From Spirochaetia bacterium (lineage in GTDB: Bacteria; Spirochaetota; Spirochaetia; Treponematales; Treponemataceae), in contig CAAGGF010000026.1 in NCBI GenBank assembly GCA_900769325.1, positions 1-39,663 of the forward strand: 39,663 nucleotides of DNA. Direction: 5' to 3'. Of this stretch, positions 1-8,163 are shown in pieces; the first letter of the stretch is position 1, and every line of letters starts with the position of its first letter. The notes below the pieces were generated by a model that saw only the letters and a program-made list of their open reading frames with translations, searched no databases and had not been told where the DNA came from. Made by a program: the position numbers and the translations under genes.

Positions 1-2848
1 AAGAAATCAGCACTTTTTTGTTTTCCCATGCAGCCGGAGCATGTGGAAGTTCCGAACCAGCAGCTTCCTGTGATTTGTAAAATGCCAGAGGGAAAGTTTC
101 TGCAAGTCCCAAAACTTCTCCAGTCGAACGCATTTCAGGTCCCAAAATCGGGTCAACTCCAGGGAAACGGCTCCAAGGCAGAACAGCCTCTTTTGCACCA
201 TAATATGGAATCACTTTGTCTTTAAGCCCAAGACTTTCAATAGTTTCACCAAGCATAAGTCGTGTTGCAAGGCGCGCCATCTGAGTGTCACAAACTTTAC
301 TAACAAGCGGAACAGTTCGCGATGCACGAGGATTTGCTTCAATTACATAAACCTTGCCGTCTTCAATAGCGTACTGCATGTTCATCAAACCGCAAACCTT
401 CAGTGCCGAAGCAATTTTTGTAGTATATTCCTTAATCGTCTTCAAATTTTCAGCAGGAATAGAAACAGGAGGAATTACACAAGCCGAATCCCCAGAATGA
501 ACACCTGCAAGTTCAACATGTTCCATAACAGACGGAATGTAAACATTAGTTCCATCAGCCAAAGCATCAGATTCACATTCCAAAGCATTTTTCAAGAATC
601 GGTCAATCAAAAGAGGACGGTCAGGAGTTACACCAACAGCCTTTGCAACATATTCTTTTAAAGTGTTTTCATCATAAATAACTTCCATACCTCGTCCGCC
701 AAGAACAAACGAAGGACGAATCATAATAGGATAGCCGATTTTGTCAGCAAGAGCCTTAGCTTCATCAAAATTAACAGCCATTCCACTTTCAGGCATAGGA
801 ATATCAAGTTTTTCCATCATATGGCGGAAAATGTCACGGTCTTCAGCAGCATCAATAGAATCAATAGAAGTACCAAGAACATTCACACCGTTTTCCTGAA
901 GTTCACGCGCAATGTTAAGCGGAGTCTGACCGCCAAACTGAACGATAACGCCCATCGGCTTTTCCTTTTCATAAATCTGCAAAACATCTTCAGTCGTAAC
1001 AGGTTCAAAATAAAGCTTGTCAGAAGTATCATAATCAGTAGAAACAGTTTCAGGGTTGCAGTTCACGATGATTGTTTCATAACCAAGTTCCTTAAGCTGC
1101 ATAGCCGCATGACAACAGCAGTAGTCAAACTCAATACCCTGACCAATTCTATTAGGACCACCGCCTAAAATCATAATCTTTTTAGGATTTGAACTTGCCA
1201 CAGAAGTATCCGGCGCATTATAAGTAGAATAATAATAATTAGCATTTTCCACACCGCTTACAGGAACAGCAAGCCAAGCTTCCTTAATTCCAAGTGCATT
1301 ACGGCGTTCGCGAATAGATTTTTCAGAAACTTTAAGAATCTTAGAAAGATACTTGTCGCTAAAACCATCTTTCTTAGCCTGAATCAAAAGCTCATCAGCA
1401 GGAACAGAACCAATGTTTTTAAGCATTTCCTCTTCAAGTTCAACAAGTTCCTTCATCTGCTGCAAGAAATATTCTTTAACATGAGTGATGTCAGCAAGTT
1501 TTGAAAGAGGAACTCCCTTGCGGATAGCCTCATAAAGCTGGAAATAACGCTCGCTCGAAGCAACTTTAAGCATTTCGCAAAGCTCATCAGCCGATTTTTT
1601 ATTAAAATCTTTAGCAAAACCAAGACCGGCACGACCATTTTCAAGCCCACGAATCGCCTTCTGGAAAGTTTCCTTAAAAGTCTTACCAATCGCCATAACT
1701 TCGCCAACAGCCTTCATCGAAGTTCCAAGCGAATCTTCAACACCGCGGAATTTTTCAAAAGCCCAGCGCGCAAATTTCAAAACAACATAATCACCGTCAG
1801 GAGCTCCACCAGGAGTATATTTATCAAGAGTACCGTCACGCCAGTAAGGAATTTCATCCAGCGTCAAACCAGAAGCAAGTTTTGCAGAAATCAACGCAAT
1901 CGGAAAACCTGTAGCCTTAGAAGCCAAAGCCGAAGAACGGGAAGTACGAGGATTAATTTCGATAATTACAATGCGTCCAGTTTTAGGATTGTGCGCAAAC
2001 TGAACATTAGTACCACCAATAACGCCAATCGATTCAACAATCTTAAACGCCATCTTCTGCAATTTTTCTTCCAGCGCCTTGTCAATCGTCATAAAAGGAG
2101 CAGAACAGAACGAATCCCCAGTATGAACGCCCACAGCATCAATATTTTCAATAAAACAAATCGCAACCATCTGATTTTTGGCATCGCGAACAACTTCAAC
2201 TTCAAGCTCTTCCCAGCCAAGAATACTTTCTTCTATTAAACACTGATGCGTCATCGACAAATCAAGACCGTTAGCTACGATAGTGCGCAATTCTTCAACA
2301 TTGTAACAGAAACCGCCGCCTTGACCGCCCATAGTATAAGCCGGACGCACAACAAGTGGAAAACCGATTTCTTCAGCAATTTTTTCAGCGCCTTCAATCG
2401 TGTGACAAATACCAGAACGAGGAGTGTCAATTCCAAGCCCTTTCATAGTTTCCTTAAAAATCTCACGGTCTTCACCACGTTCAATCGCATCAAGATTAAC
2501 ACCAATAACCTTAACACCATATTTTTCAAGAATGCCAGCCTTGTTCAGTTCCATCGCCATATTCAAACCAGTCTGACCACCAAGATTTGGAAGCAAAGCA
2601 TCAGGACGTTCTTTTTCAATAATCTGCGAAATGCGTTCAACATTAAGCGGCTCGATATAAGTGCTGTCTGCCATCACAGGGTCAGTCATAATCGTAGCAG
2701 GATTCGAGTTCACAAGCACAATCTTATAGCCCTGTTCGCGCAAAGCCTTACAAGCCTGAGTACCAGAATAGTCAAATTCACAAGCCTGCCCAATCACAAT
2801 CGGCCCTGAACCAATAATCATAACTTTGTCAATGTCTGTCCGTTTCAT
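1..2848 (-). CDS. carB: Carbamoyl-phosphate synthase large subunit (C-terminus beyond window)
   Basis: Makes carbamoyl phosphate from glutamine-derived ammonia, bicarbonate and two ATP, in the cytoplasm, for pyrimidine and arginine synthesis. The frame is open from the ATG at 2848 to the left edge, about 949 codons; the family is usually about 1070 residues, so roughly the last 120 (most of the allosteric MGS domain) are missing. Visible landmarks are the N-terminal nucleotide-binding stretch IGSGPIVIGQACEFDYSG and the matching start of the second ATP-grasp half, ILGGGPNRIGQGIEFDY, near 1110-1170, so both synthetase halves are present. The start is fixed by a GAGGAG ribosome site at 2857-2862. 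No carA lies next to it; upstream are repeats, so it appears to be transcribed alone or the small subunit is elsewhere. Confidence 0.96.
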   Translation of the reverse strand, partial: MKRTDIDKVMIIGSGPIVIGQACEFDYSGTQACKALREQGYKIVLVNSNPATIMTDPVMADSTYIEPLNVERISQIIEKERPDALLPNLGGQTGLNMAMELNKAGILEKYGVKVIGVNLDAIERGEDREIFKETMKGLGIDTPRSGICHTIEGAEKIAEEIGFPLVVRPAYTMGGQGGGFCYNVEELRTIVANGLDLSMTHQCLIEESILGWEELEVEVVRDAKNQMVAICFIENIDAVGVHTGDSFCSAPFMTIDKALEEKLQKMAFKIVESIGVIGGTNVQFAHNPKTGRIVIIEINPRTSRSSALASKATGFPIALISAKLASGLTLDEIPYWRDGTLDKYTPGGAPDGDYVVLKFARWAFEKFRGVEDSLGTSMKAVGEVMAIGKTFKETFQKAIRGLENGRAGLGFAKDFNKKSADELCEMLKVASSERYFQLYEAIRKGVPLSKLADITHVKEYFLQQMKELVELEEEMLKNIGSVPADELLIQAKKDGFSDKYLSKILKVSEKSIRERRNALGIKEAWLAVPVSGVENANYYYSTYNAPDTSVASSNPKKIMILGGGPNRIGQGIEFDYCCCHAAMQLKELGYETIIVNCNPETVSTDYDTSDKLYFEPVTTEDVLQIYEKEKPMGVIVQFGGQTPLNIARELQENGVNVLGTSIDSIDAAEDRDIFRHMMEKLDIPMPESGMAVNFDEAKALADKIGYPIMIRPSFVLGGRGMEVIYDENTLKEYVAKAVGVTPDRPLLIDRFLKNALECESDALADGTNVYIPSVMEHVELAGVHSGDSACVIPPVSIPAENLKTIKEYTTKIASALKVCGLMNMQYAIEDGKVYVIEANPRASRTVPLVSKVCDTQMARLATRLMLGETIESLGLKDKVIPYYGAKEAVLPWSRFPGVDPILGPEMRSTGEVLGLAETFPLAFYKSQEAAGSELPHAPAAWENKKVLIS

Positions 2849-2884
2849 CTATTTAACTCCTCGTATAAAATACATATTCATAAA

Positions 2885-2972
2885 GGAGGGGGAAGTCTCC
2901 CCCTGTCTCCAGCCTGCTTCGCAGTCTTCCGCCACCCCTTCTAGCGGGGGACACCCCCGCAACGCCCCCTCC
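2885..2972. repeat. GC-rich palindromic intergenic element
   Basis: An island of G and C runs in AT-rich surroundings. The ends are inverted repeats: GGAGGGGG at 2885-2892 and CCCCCTCC at 2965-2972. Inside are a hairpin around 2888-2903 and a perfect 7-bp one, GCGGGGG-ACA-CCCCCGC, at 2944-2960. It lies just upstream of carB and encodes nothing convincing. It looks like a dispersed repeat unit rather than a terminator, because no T-run follows. Its copy number cannot be judged from this window. Confidence 0.6.
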
Positions 2973-3038
2973 CAGATTGCCCAAAAACTTACATTTTCAG
3001 TGTCACCCCGAATTTTATCCTCATCCCGAACACCACTT

Positions 3039-3112
3039 GTCATCCCGAACTCGTTTCGGGATCTATCCGCCATATATATATATATGGATTCTGAAACAAG
3101 TTCAGAATGACA
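3039..3112. repeat. Pair of short palindromic repeats around an alternating TA palindrome
   Basis: Two units of the same palindromic family face each other: GTCATCCCGAAC...GGGATC at 3039-3063 and GATTCTGAAACAAG...AATGACA at 3087-3112. Between them is a perfect palindrome, CC-(AT)7-GG, at 3070-3087. The unit family recurs at 6910, 35862-36006 and 36989-37100. Degenerate relatives lie at 3002-3038. Confidence 0.75.
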
Positions 3113-3149
3113 TTTAGTTTTTAGACAATCTCCCTGAAAGATTATGCAC

Positions 3150-3184
3150 AAAAAAAAAGCGAAATCCTTAAAAAAGAATTCCGC
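3150..3184 (-). terminator. Intrinsic terminator of phoB-phoR
   Basis: Read on the minus strand, GCGGAATTC (3184-3176) pairs with GGATTTCGC (3167-3159) in a 9-bp stem with two G-T pairs and an 8-base loop, followed directly by nine T (3158-3150). It lies about 160 bases beyond the phoR stop. The stretch 3185-3344 between them shows no gene. Confidence 0.7.
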
Positions 3185-3344
3185 CCTTAAAATTCAAAAA
3201 TAAAAATAGTATGTTCAGCTTCGTTTTTATTGAGAATTAAACTGTCCAAACAAAATCTAGCGTTCATACTAAAACAACATATTATCAGAAAAATGCTTTT
3301 AGTGCTAGTAGTTCATTTTGAAAATTATCAATCCTTTGAATTTT

Positions 3345-4706
3345 TTACGCATTGAAAATTATAGTAAATGTACTTCCTTTGCCTTCTTCAGATGAAACAT
3401 AAACCTGGGCGTTGTGGTATTTTGCTCCGTGTTTTACGATGCTTAGTCCTAGTCCTGTTCCGCCTGAATCTTTTGAGCGGCTTTTGTCTACGCGGTAAAA
3501 CCTTTCAAAAATCCGTTCCGTTTCGTTTTTAGGAATTCCTATGCCGGAATCTTTCACGGAGATTAAAATTTCTTTCGGAATTTTTTTGCCGTTTGATTCA
3601 GCGTATTCTGTTTCAATCTGAACATCTACTGAACCGTCCGGTTTGTTGTATTTTATTGCGTTATCGACGAGGTTGTAAATCATTTCGTAAATTACCGAAT
3701 GAACGCCAAAAATCGTCCCGGAATCGCCTTTAAGGTTCAGTTTAATGTTTTTCTGTTTTGCGGCACTTGAAAGAATATTGAAAATTTCTTCGGTGATTTT
3801 TTTTAAGCTTATTTCTTCTTTTTCCTGGCAGATTGATTTTTCATCGAGTTTGCTCAGTTTAATTATGTCGTTGACGAGTGAAATCATCCGCTGGCTTTCG
3901 TTGTAAATCGTAGTTGCAAAATCTACAGTCGTTTTTTCGTCCGTTCCGCCGTTTTTTAAAATTTCTGCAAACCCTGAAATGCTTGTGAGCGGAGTTTTTA
4001 ATTCGTGGCTGACATTTGCACTGAACTGCTGCCTGATTTCTTCGCGTTGTTTTTTTTCAAAATTTTCTTCGGCGATGCGTTTGGTGAAAGGTTTTAGTTC
4101 GTCGTAAACTTCAGTTTGTTCAGGATTTTCAAGGTCGATTTTGTTGAGCGGCTCAATTACTTTTTTTGAAATGAAACTTGCTGAAACTGCAGAAAAAATT
4201 ATTGCAAGAATCAGAATAATGAGTACAGGCTGAATCATTCCCAAAACTAGAATTGCAACTGAGTGCTGGTTGCACGAAATTCTTAAAATATCTGAATTTT
4301 TTAAAACTTTTGCATAATAAAGCGTTCGTTCTGTCATCGTTGAAGAATATCGGACAGTAGTTCCCGTTCCGTTTTGAAGTGCTTCCTGAAATTCAATGCG
4401 GTTACTGTGATTTTCCATTGAAGATGAATTTTTTGAGTTGTCGAATAAAACCGTTCCATCTTGATTTATGAGCGTAATTCTGTTTTTTGTCTTGATTTTT
4501 TCAAGTTTTTCAAATTCGTGGTTTTCGGCGTAATCTTCAAGCAGCAAACTTTCGTTTTCAAGTTCATTAAAAATCTGTTTTTCAAAATAATCGTACATAT
4601 TTGAAACGAAAAGAATCGAGCAGATGAAATACACGACTGTTCCGACGAAAAAAATTCCAGAAAAAATTCTGAATGTCAAAGATTTTATTTTCATATTTTT
4701 TTCCAT
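3345..4706 (-). CDS. phoR: Phosphate-regulon sensor histidine kinase
   Basis: Membrane histidine kinase, 453 residues. There is a transmembrane helix at about 11-33, an extracytoplasmic sensor of about 110 residues, a second helix at about 149-178, then a dimerisation/phosphoacceptor domain with SHELKTPLTS (His234). The ATPase domain has an N-box LVDNAIKYN (350 region), DSGIGIP (386-392), an F-box and GGTGLGLSIVKH (415-426). All catalytic motifs are intact. It is the second gene after phoB, 28 bases downstream. An alternative start four codons in (MKIKS, at 4694) has a weak GGA ribosome site and may be the real one. The phosphate role is inferred from the PhoB-type partner, the nearby pst operon and the Pho boxes; by sequence alone it is a generic PhoR/WalK-type kinase. 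Confidence 0.88.
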   Translation of the reverse strand: MEKNMKIKSLTFRIFSGIFFVGTVVYFICSILFVSNMYDYFEKQIFNELENESLLLEDYAENHEFEKLEKIKTKNRITLINQDGTVLFDNSKNSSSMENHSNRIEFQEALQNGTGTTVRYSSTMTERTLYYAKVLKNSDILRISCNQHSVAILVLGMIQPVLIILILAIIFSAVSASFISKKVIEPLNKIDLENPEQTEVYDELKPFTKRIAEENFEKKQREEIRQQFSANVSHELKTPLTSISGFAEILKNGGTDEKTTVDFATTIYNESQRMISLVNDIIKLSKLDEKSICQEKEEISLKKITEEIFNILSSAAKQKNIKLNLKGDSGTIFGVHSVIYEMIYNLVDNAIKYNKPDGSVDVQIETEYAESNGKKIPKEILISVKDSGIGIPKNETERIFERFYRVDKSRSKDSGGTGLGLSIVKHGAKYHNAQVYVSSEEGKGSTFTIIFNA

Positions 4707-4734
4707 AAAATTGTATTCAAGCGGGAAGGGGAAC

Positions 4735-5403
4735 TTAATTTACTTTATAGCCGACGCCGCGGACTGTTTCTATTAGAGTTTCGTCTCCAAGTTTTTGCCT
4801 TAAAGTTCGCACATGAACATCGACAGTTCTTGATTCTATATCGGCATCGATTTTCCAGATTGAATCGAGAAGCTGCTCTCGTGTGAGGACATTTCCGCGG
4901 TTTTCAATCAGCCTGACTAACAAATCAAATTCTTTTATTGTTAGGAAAATCTGTTCAGAATCTTTGAAAATTGTGTGCTGATTTATGTCGACTTTTATGT
5001 TTTTTAAAGTGAGGATTTTTGTTTCCTGAGATTTTGATTTTTCATAGCGCCTCAGGACGGCTTTTATTCTTGAAATGAGCGACATCATCCCGAATGGTTT
5101 TGTGATGTAATCGTCAGCACCTGCATCAAGCCCGGTCACAACATCGAATTCCGTGTCTTTTGCGGTGAGCATTATCACAGGAATTCCTGCAGTTTCAGGG
5201 TCTTTACGAAGTTTTTTTAATATTGAAATTCCGTCTTCTTCCGGGAGCATTATATCCAGGAGAATTAGTTCCGGTTTTTCTTCAGAAAGTTTTTTCCAGA
5301 ATTTTGAAGGCACTTCAAATCCTTCACATGAAAAATTCTGGCTTTTGAGAGAATAATCGATTAATTTTCTGATAGAATCATCGTCTTCCAATAAAAAAAT
5401 CAT
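4735..5403 (-). CDS. phoB: OmpR/PhoB-family response regulator
   Basis: Two-domain transcription factor of 222 residues. The receiver domain (1-118) has the acidic pocket at Asp7-Asp9, the phosphoacceptor Asp50 in LLDIMLP and the conserved Lys in ITKPFG. The C-terminal winged helix (about 125-222) ends in ETVRGVGYKVN, typical of PhoB/PhoP. It should be phosphorylated by the kinase encoded just downstream and bind 11-bp-spaced repeats. Such a repeat pair stands 45 bases before its own start (5448-5464), so autoregulation is likely. The same box type precedes pstC, pstS and the Na/Pi transporter, which supports PhoB rather than another OmpR-type regulator. Confidence 0.9.
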   Translation of the reverse strand: MIFLLEDDDSIRKLIDYSLKSQNFSCEGFEVPSKFWKKLSEEKPELILLDIMLPEEDGISILKKLRKDPETAGIPVIMLTAKDTEFDVVTGLDAGADDYITKPFGMMSLISRIKAVLRRYEKSKSQETKILTLKNIKVDINQHTIFKDSEQIFLTIKEFDLLVRLIENRGNVLTREQLLDSIWKIDADIESRTVDVHVRTLRQKLGDETLIETVRGVGYKVN

Positions 5404-5447
5404 ACTTAAATTTATAGTTGGATTTAAACTTTTTTCAATGATTTTTT

Positions 5448-5464
5448 TGTAAAATTTTTGTAAA
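5448..5464 (-). promoter_or_regulatory. Pho box upstream of phoB
   Basis: On the minus strand, two TTTACA hexamers (5464-5459 and 5453-5448) are separated by exactly five bases, giving an 11-bp period. The second ends 45 bases before the phoB ATG. Direct repeats of TT(A/C/T)ACA with this period are the known PhoP-binding pattern of Bacillus; assignment to this PhoB is inference. Confidence 0.65.
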
Positions 5465-5531
5465 TTTTTATTCTGAATGTCCGCGTGTTCAGTTTTTTGT
5501 TCGGTTTCTTCTATTATATAAGTATAAAATT

Positions 5532-5575
5532 GAATTAAACTGAATGAATTAAAACTGAATGAATTAAAACTGAAT
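5532..5575. repeat. Tandem 14-15-bp repeat, three units
   Basis: GAATTAAACTGAAT (5532-5545) is followed by two copies of GAATTAAAACTGAAT (5546-5560, 5561-5575). It lies upstream of the phoB Pho box. The wider gap 5404-5828 otherwise shows only AT-rich sequence and the hairpin at 5791. Confidence 0.8.
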
Positions 5576-5790
5576 ATTATTACGCTTAAGTGCCTGACTT
5601 TGTAACTGTACCATTTGTCGGTGGTTTAATTTTTGTAATTAACTTTAAAAATTTAATGGGGGTGTATTGAGGATTTTTTTTGTTTGTTGTATAATGTCTT
5701 TGTAATTCAAATGTAAGAACTGCTTAAAATAATGCAGTTTTGATTTTTAAAATTATCTCTATAAACAAAAGTTTTTAGAGATTTCCTAAT

Positions 5791-5805
5791 GTTTGCGTTG
5801 CAAAC
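5791..5805. other. GTT-loop hairpin upstream of the transposase remnant
   Basis: GTTTGC-GTT-GCAAAC forms a perfect 6-bp stem with a three-base loop, 23 bases before the ATG at 5829. It sits inside a wider inverted repeat, CAAAAGTTT (5766-5774) and AAACTTTTG (5802-5810). Similar small hairpins precede the genes at 21977, 23524, 25353 and 32875. Confidence 0.5.
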
Positions 5806-5828
5806 TTTTGTAGTAAGCAGGAGAAAAT

Positions 5829-5996
5829 ATGCGCCAGAAATTTGATATGGAATTTAAGTTGAAAGTTGTCAGTGAATACAAGAAAGGCGAAAACGGTTAT
5901 AAAAAACTTGCCAAGCAATACAATCTAAAACGAGATACAGTCCGAACATGGATTTTAAATCCAAAACTCAATCCGTCGCTTCAAAAAGAAGACTAA
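5829..5996 (+). pseudogene. Truncated transposase N-terminus (IS3-type OrfA-like HTH)
   Basis: A 55-codon frame starting MRQKFDMEFKLKVVSEYKK and containing GYKKLAKQYNLKRDTVRTW. This is the usual start of IS3/IS911-type OrfA helix-turn-helix proteins: a basic FK.K.V.EY segment followed by a recognition helix with D-T-V-R-x-W. It stops at 5996, just after the HTH, with no leucine zipper and no OrfB after it, so it is a stump of an insertion sequence. An AGGAG ribosome site (5819-5823) remains. A motif GGGTGCCACA near 6082 could be one old element end, but no matching left end was found. Confidence 0.6.
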
Positions 5997-6098
5997 TCAA
6001 AAAAATCATAATTCTTGTATTCGGTTTGTATATACAAAATTTCAGGTCAAATGCCGATTTTTTGATTTTTATATTTTGGGTGCCACATTTTAAATTGA

Positions 6099-6752
6099 TT
6101 ACCAGTTAAATGAAATTCCTGCAAAAACTGTGTTTGTTACGACTGCAAGTGAATCTACTGGGAGAGATGTGTTTGTTCCGTTTGAAAGATTTGCAAATTC
6201 GTTTGCAAAATTTGTAGTAATTCTGTAGCCGACAATCGGGCTTACTTTTTTGTTCGGTGTAAATTTTGCCTGTGCTTCGAGTGCAAATCCGAGCGGCGTA
6301 CAATAATTTACAACAGGGTCATCACTTTCGGTGTGACTTATGAGGTTCAAGAAACTTACATCAAGACCAACTGCAATGTTGAAACGAACTATATCTTTTA
6401 CTGAAAGAGCAATTGCAGGACCTGTGATTGCGTTTACATGATATGCAACTCCAAGCGAATCTTGTGGAACTGAATATGAATTAATTTTGTAGAGAGTTGT
6501 TCCACCGATTCCTGCGTTGATTCCAGCCATAAAACCTGCGTCGAGTACGCTGTTGATTTTGAAGAAATGCCATGATTCTACGCTCAAATCGAATAAAAGC
6601 GAGTCTGCATCGAGAGTTCCTTCTTTTTTTATCTGATAATCGTCAATACTCAGTCCGCCTAAAATCTGAACATCGCCAGAATACTTTTTTTCTGCAAAAA
6701 TTGTTCCTGTTAAAAGAAACGCTGTAAGTAAAGTTGAAATGATTTTTTTCAT
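6099..6752 (-). CDS. Exported beta-barrel-like outer-membrane protein, unknown function
   Basis: 217 residues. An N-terminal signal peptide (MKKIISTLLTAFLLTGTIFA, cleavage after about residue 20) precedes a chain of alternating hydrophobic and polar stretches with many Gly, Asn and aromatic residues. It ends in an aromatic (...GISFNW), as outer-membrane barrels do. The ribosome site AAGGAC lies about nine bases before the ATG. It stands alone between a transposase stump and a repeat-bearing spacer. I do not recognise a named family; small treponemal opacity-like barrels are the closest style. Confidence 0.7.
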   Translation of the reverse strand: MKKIISTLLTAFLLTGTIFAEKKYSGDVQILGGLSIDDYQIKKEGTLDADSLLFDLSVESWHFFKINSVLDAGFMAGINAGIGGTTLYKINSYSVPQDSLGVAYHVNAITGPAIALSVKDIVRFNIAVGLDVSFLNLISHTESDDPVVNYCTPLGFALEAQAKFTPNKKVSPIVGYRITTNFANEFANLSNGTNTSLPVDSLAVVTNTVFAGISFNW

Positions 6753-6909
6753 AATTTTGTCCTTGTAAAAAAAATTAAAAGAATCTTAGAATTCATTTTT
6801 AAAATTAAACAACTGTTGTTTTCTGATAATCAATTTAGTATAATGCAGAAGTAAAAACAACAACATAATTCATAAAATATGTCGTTTTCTAGTGCAGAAA
6901 AAATTCCCA

Positions 6910-6995
6910 TCATGCTGAACTTGTTTATGCCACAAGGGCGTTTGCCTTAAGGAAATTATTTAACGCGGCACTTGCGTGACTGGGCATCAGCATCC
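6910..6995. repeat. Palindromic repeat split by a 61-bp insert
   Basis: TCATGCTGAACTTGTTT (6910-6926) and CAGCATCC (6988-6995) are the two halves of the unit found intact at 35862-35886. Between them is a 61-bp segment (6927-6987) that begins ATGCC and ends GGCAT, so it has short terminal inverted repeats. It contains the palindrome CCTTAAGG. The rest of the gap 6753-7148 shows no gene. Confidence 0.65.
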
Positions 6996-7100
6996 TACAG
7001 ACGGTTGTAAAGGGGAAAAATCAACGGTCAGATTGTTTGAAATGATACACAAAAATATTGTTTTATCAGGTAACTTTTGATAGAATGATGGCATTATAAT

Positions 7101-7128
7101 TTGACGGATTTATAAAAGTATATATTTT
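7101..7128 (+). promoter_or_regulatory. Possible promoter of the META-domain lipoprotein gene
   Basis: TTGACG (7101-7106), a 16-base spacer and TATTTT (7123-7128) lie 20 bases before the ATG at 7149. A TATAAT (7094-7099) just upstream could serve another start. The call is tentative because the region is very AT-rich. Confidence 0.35.
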
Positions 7129-7148
7129 AAAAACATTTAGAGGTAAGT

Positions 7149-7907
7149 ATGAAAAAGATTGTTTTTTTAATTTTAGCAGTGATGATGTTTTTCGGCTGTA
7201 AAGGAACAAGTTCTCAGGATGTTCAAGGTTCGTGGATTACATCCAAAGTCGTTGCAGATGGAAGTCAGGTTCAGATTTTTAATTCGACTTTAAAAATTGC
7301 ACAATCAGAAAAAAATGTTTACAGCGTTTCCGGGAATGCGGGAATCAACAATTTTTCTGGAGGAATGCAGATTGAAAACGGAAAAATTACTTCAGAAAAA
7401 GAACGCTTTTTAAAAACTCTGATGGCAGGCGAAGAAAAAGTTCAGGAATTTGAAAATCTTTTCCTTTCATTGATTACAGATGCAAAAAAAATCGAAGTAA
7501 AAGACGGAATTTTAATTTTTAAAAATCCGGAATCAAAATCAGAAATTCAGTTTATGCCAGATATCACGGGAAGCTGGAAAATTTCTTCGCTTTTTAAAGG
7601 TTCTGTTGCACAGGAGATTGCCGTTTCAGACCTTGAAATCAAATTTACAGAACAGCCTTGTGTTTTCTCTCTTTCGGGAACTTCGGGCGTGAATAGATTT
7701 TTCGGAAATATGTCTTTCAAAGAGGGAAAAATTCTTCCGCCGGAAAACGGTTTTGCAACAACAAGAATGCTCGGAAGTCCGGAAGCAATGGCTTTTGAAG
7801 ATTTGTTCCTCGATATTCTTTCAAATGCTGATAAATTTTCTCTAAAAGATAATGTTCTTTCATTTGAAAAATCAATCGACAAATCTGTTTTAAATTTTTC
7901 AAAATAA
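7149..7907 (+). CDS. Lipoprotein with two META/HslJ-like domains
   Basis: 252 residues. A lipoprotein signal ends at Cys17 (MMFFGC), so it is probably anchored to a membrane. The mature part is an internal duplication. Residues about 27-130 and 137-250 each start with GSW, have a G.(A/S)G(I/V)N.F.G core, a (K/R)TLM or TRML segment, an E..FL..L helix and a final acid-rich strand. That order matches the META (HslJ-like) domain, whose members are periplasmic and of unclear biochemical role. A GAGG ribosome site precedes the ATG, and a strong hairpin ends the unit at 7966-8015. Single-gene unit. Confidence 0.75.
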   Translation: MKKIVFLILAVMMFFGCKGTSSQDVQGSWITSKVVADGSQVQIFNSTLKIAQSEKNVYSVSGNAGINNFSGGMQIENGKITSEKERFLKTLMAGEEKVQEFENLFLSLITDAKKIEVKDGILIFKNPESKSEIQFMPDITGSWKISSLFKGSVAQEIAVSDLEIKFTEQPCVFSLSGTSGVNRFFGNMSFKEGKILPPENGFATTRMLGSPEAMAFEDLFLDILSNADKFSLKDNVLSFEKSIDKSVLNFSK

Positions 7908-7965
7908 AATTGACGAAAAGTGATTAGTATCGCTTCAAAGGTCAATCAGCACTTTCTTAAAATCG

Positions 7966-8020
7966 GGACTGTCTAATTAAAGTTTTAATTTTTTTCATGC
8001 TTTTTTAGACAGTCCTTTCT
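7966..8020 (+). terminator. Intrinsic terminator after the META lipoprotein gene
   Basis: GGACTGTCTAA (7966-7976) is the perfect inverse of TTAGACAGTCC (8005-8015), an 11-bp stem with a T-rich loop and a T-rich tail. It also separates this gene from the Pho-box promoter of pstC. A similar stem with CTGTCT/AGACAG occurs at 33987-34015. Confidence 0.7.
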
Positions 8021-8050
8021 ATTTCTTGCTTTTTATCCCGCCACTCGAAT

Positions 8051-8089
8051 TTAACTTATATTTAACATTTTCTTACAGAATGCTTTACA
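8051..8089 (+). promoter_or_regulatory. Pho box (four hexamers) of pstCAB-phoU
   Basis: TTAACT (8051), TTAACA (8062), TTACAG (8073) and TTTACA (8084) start exactly 11 bp apart. No good -35 element is present, as expected for an activator-dependent promoter; TATTAA at about 8096-8101 may be the -10. The array ends 74 bases before the pstC ATG. Confidence 0.7.
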
Positions 8090-8163
8090 TAGTTTTATTA
8101 ATTTGTATGTGTGAAGTCGGAAAGTTGGGGAGGCTTTGAAATTTTCGGCTGACGGGAAAACAC

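Noticed and set aside
2246..2809. 187-residue plus-strand frame within carB
   Set aside because: carB is open and conserved on the minus strand through this interval, so this is a shadow.
2826..3151. Open frames of about 95-100 residues on both strands across the carB leader
   Set aside because: They consist of the GC-rich and palindromic repeats translated; low complexity and no ribosome site.
5580..6090. Complete insertion sequence with matched ends around the transposase stump
   Set aside because: A GTGCC motif occurs near both sides, but in direct rather than inverted orientation, so the ends could not be defined.
6927..6987. tRNA or small RNA in the structured 61-bp segment
   Set aside because: No acceptor stem, anticodon arm or T-loop could be folded; it fits an inserted repeat better.
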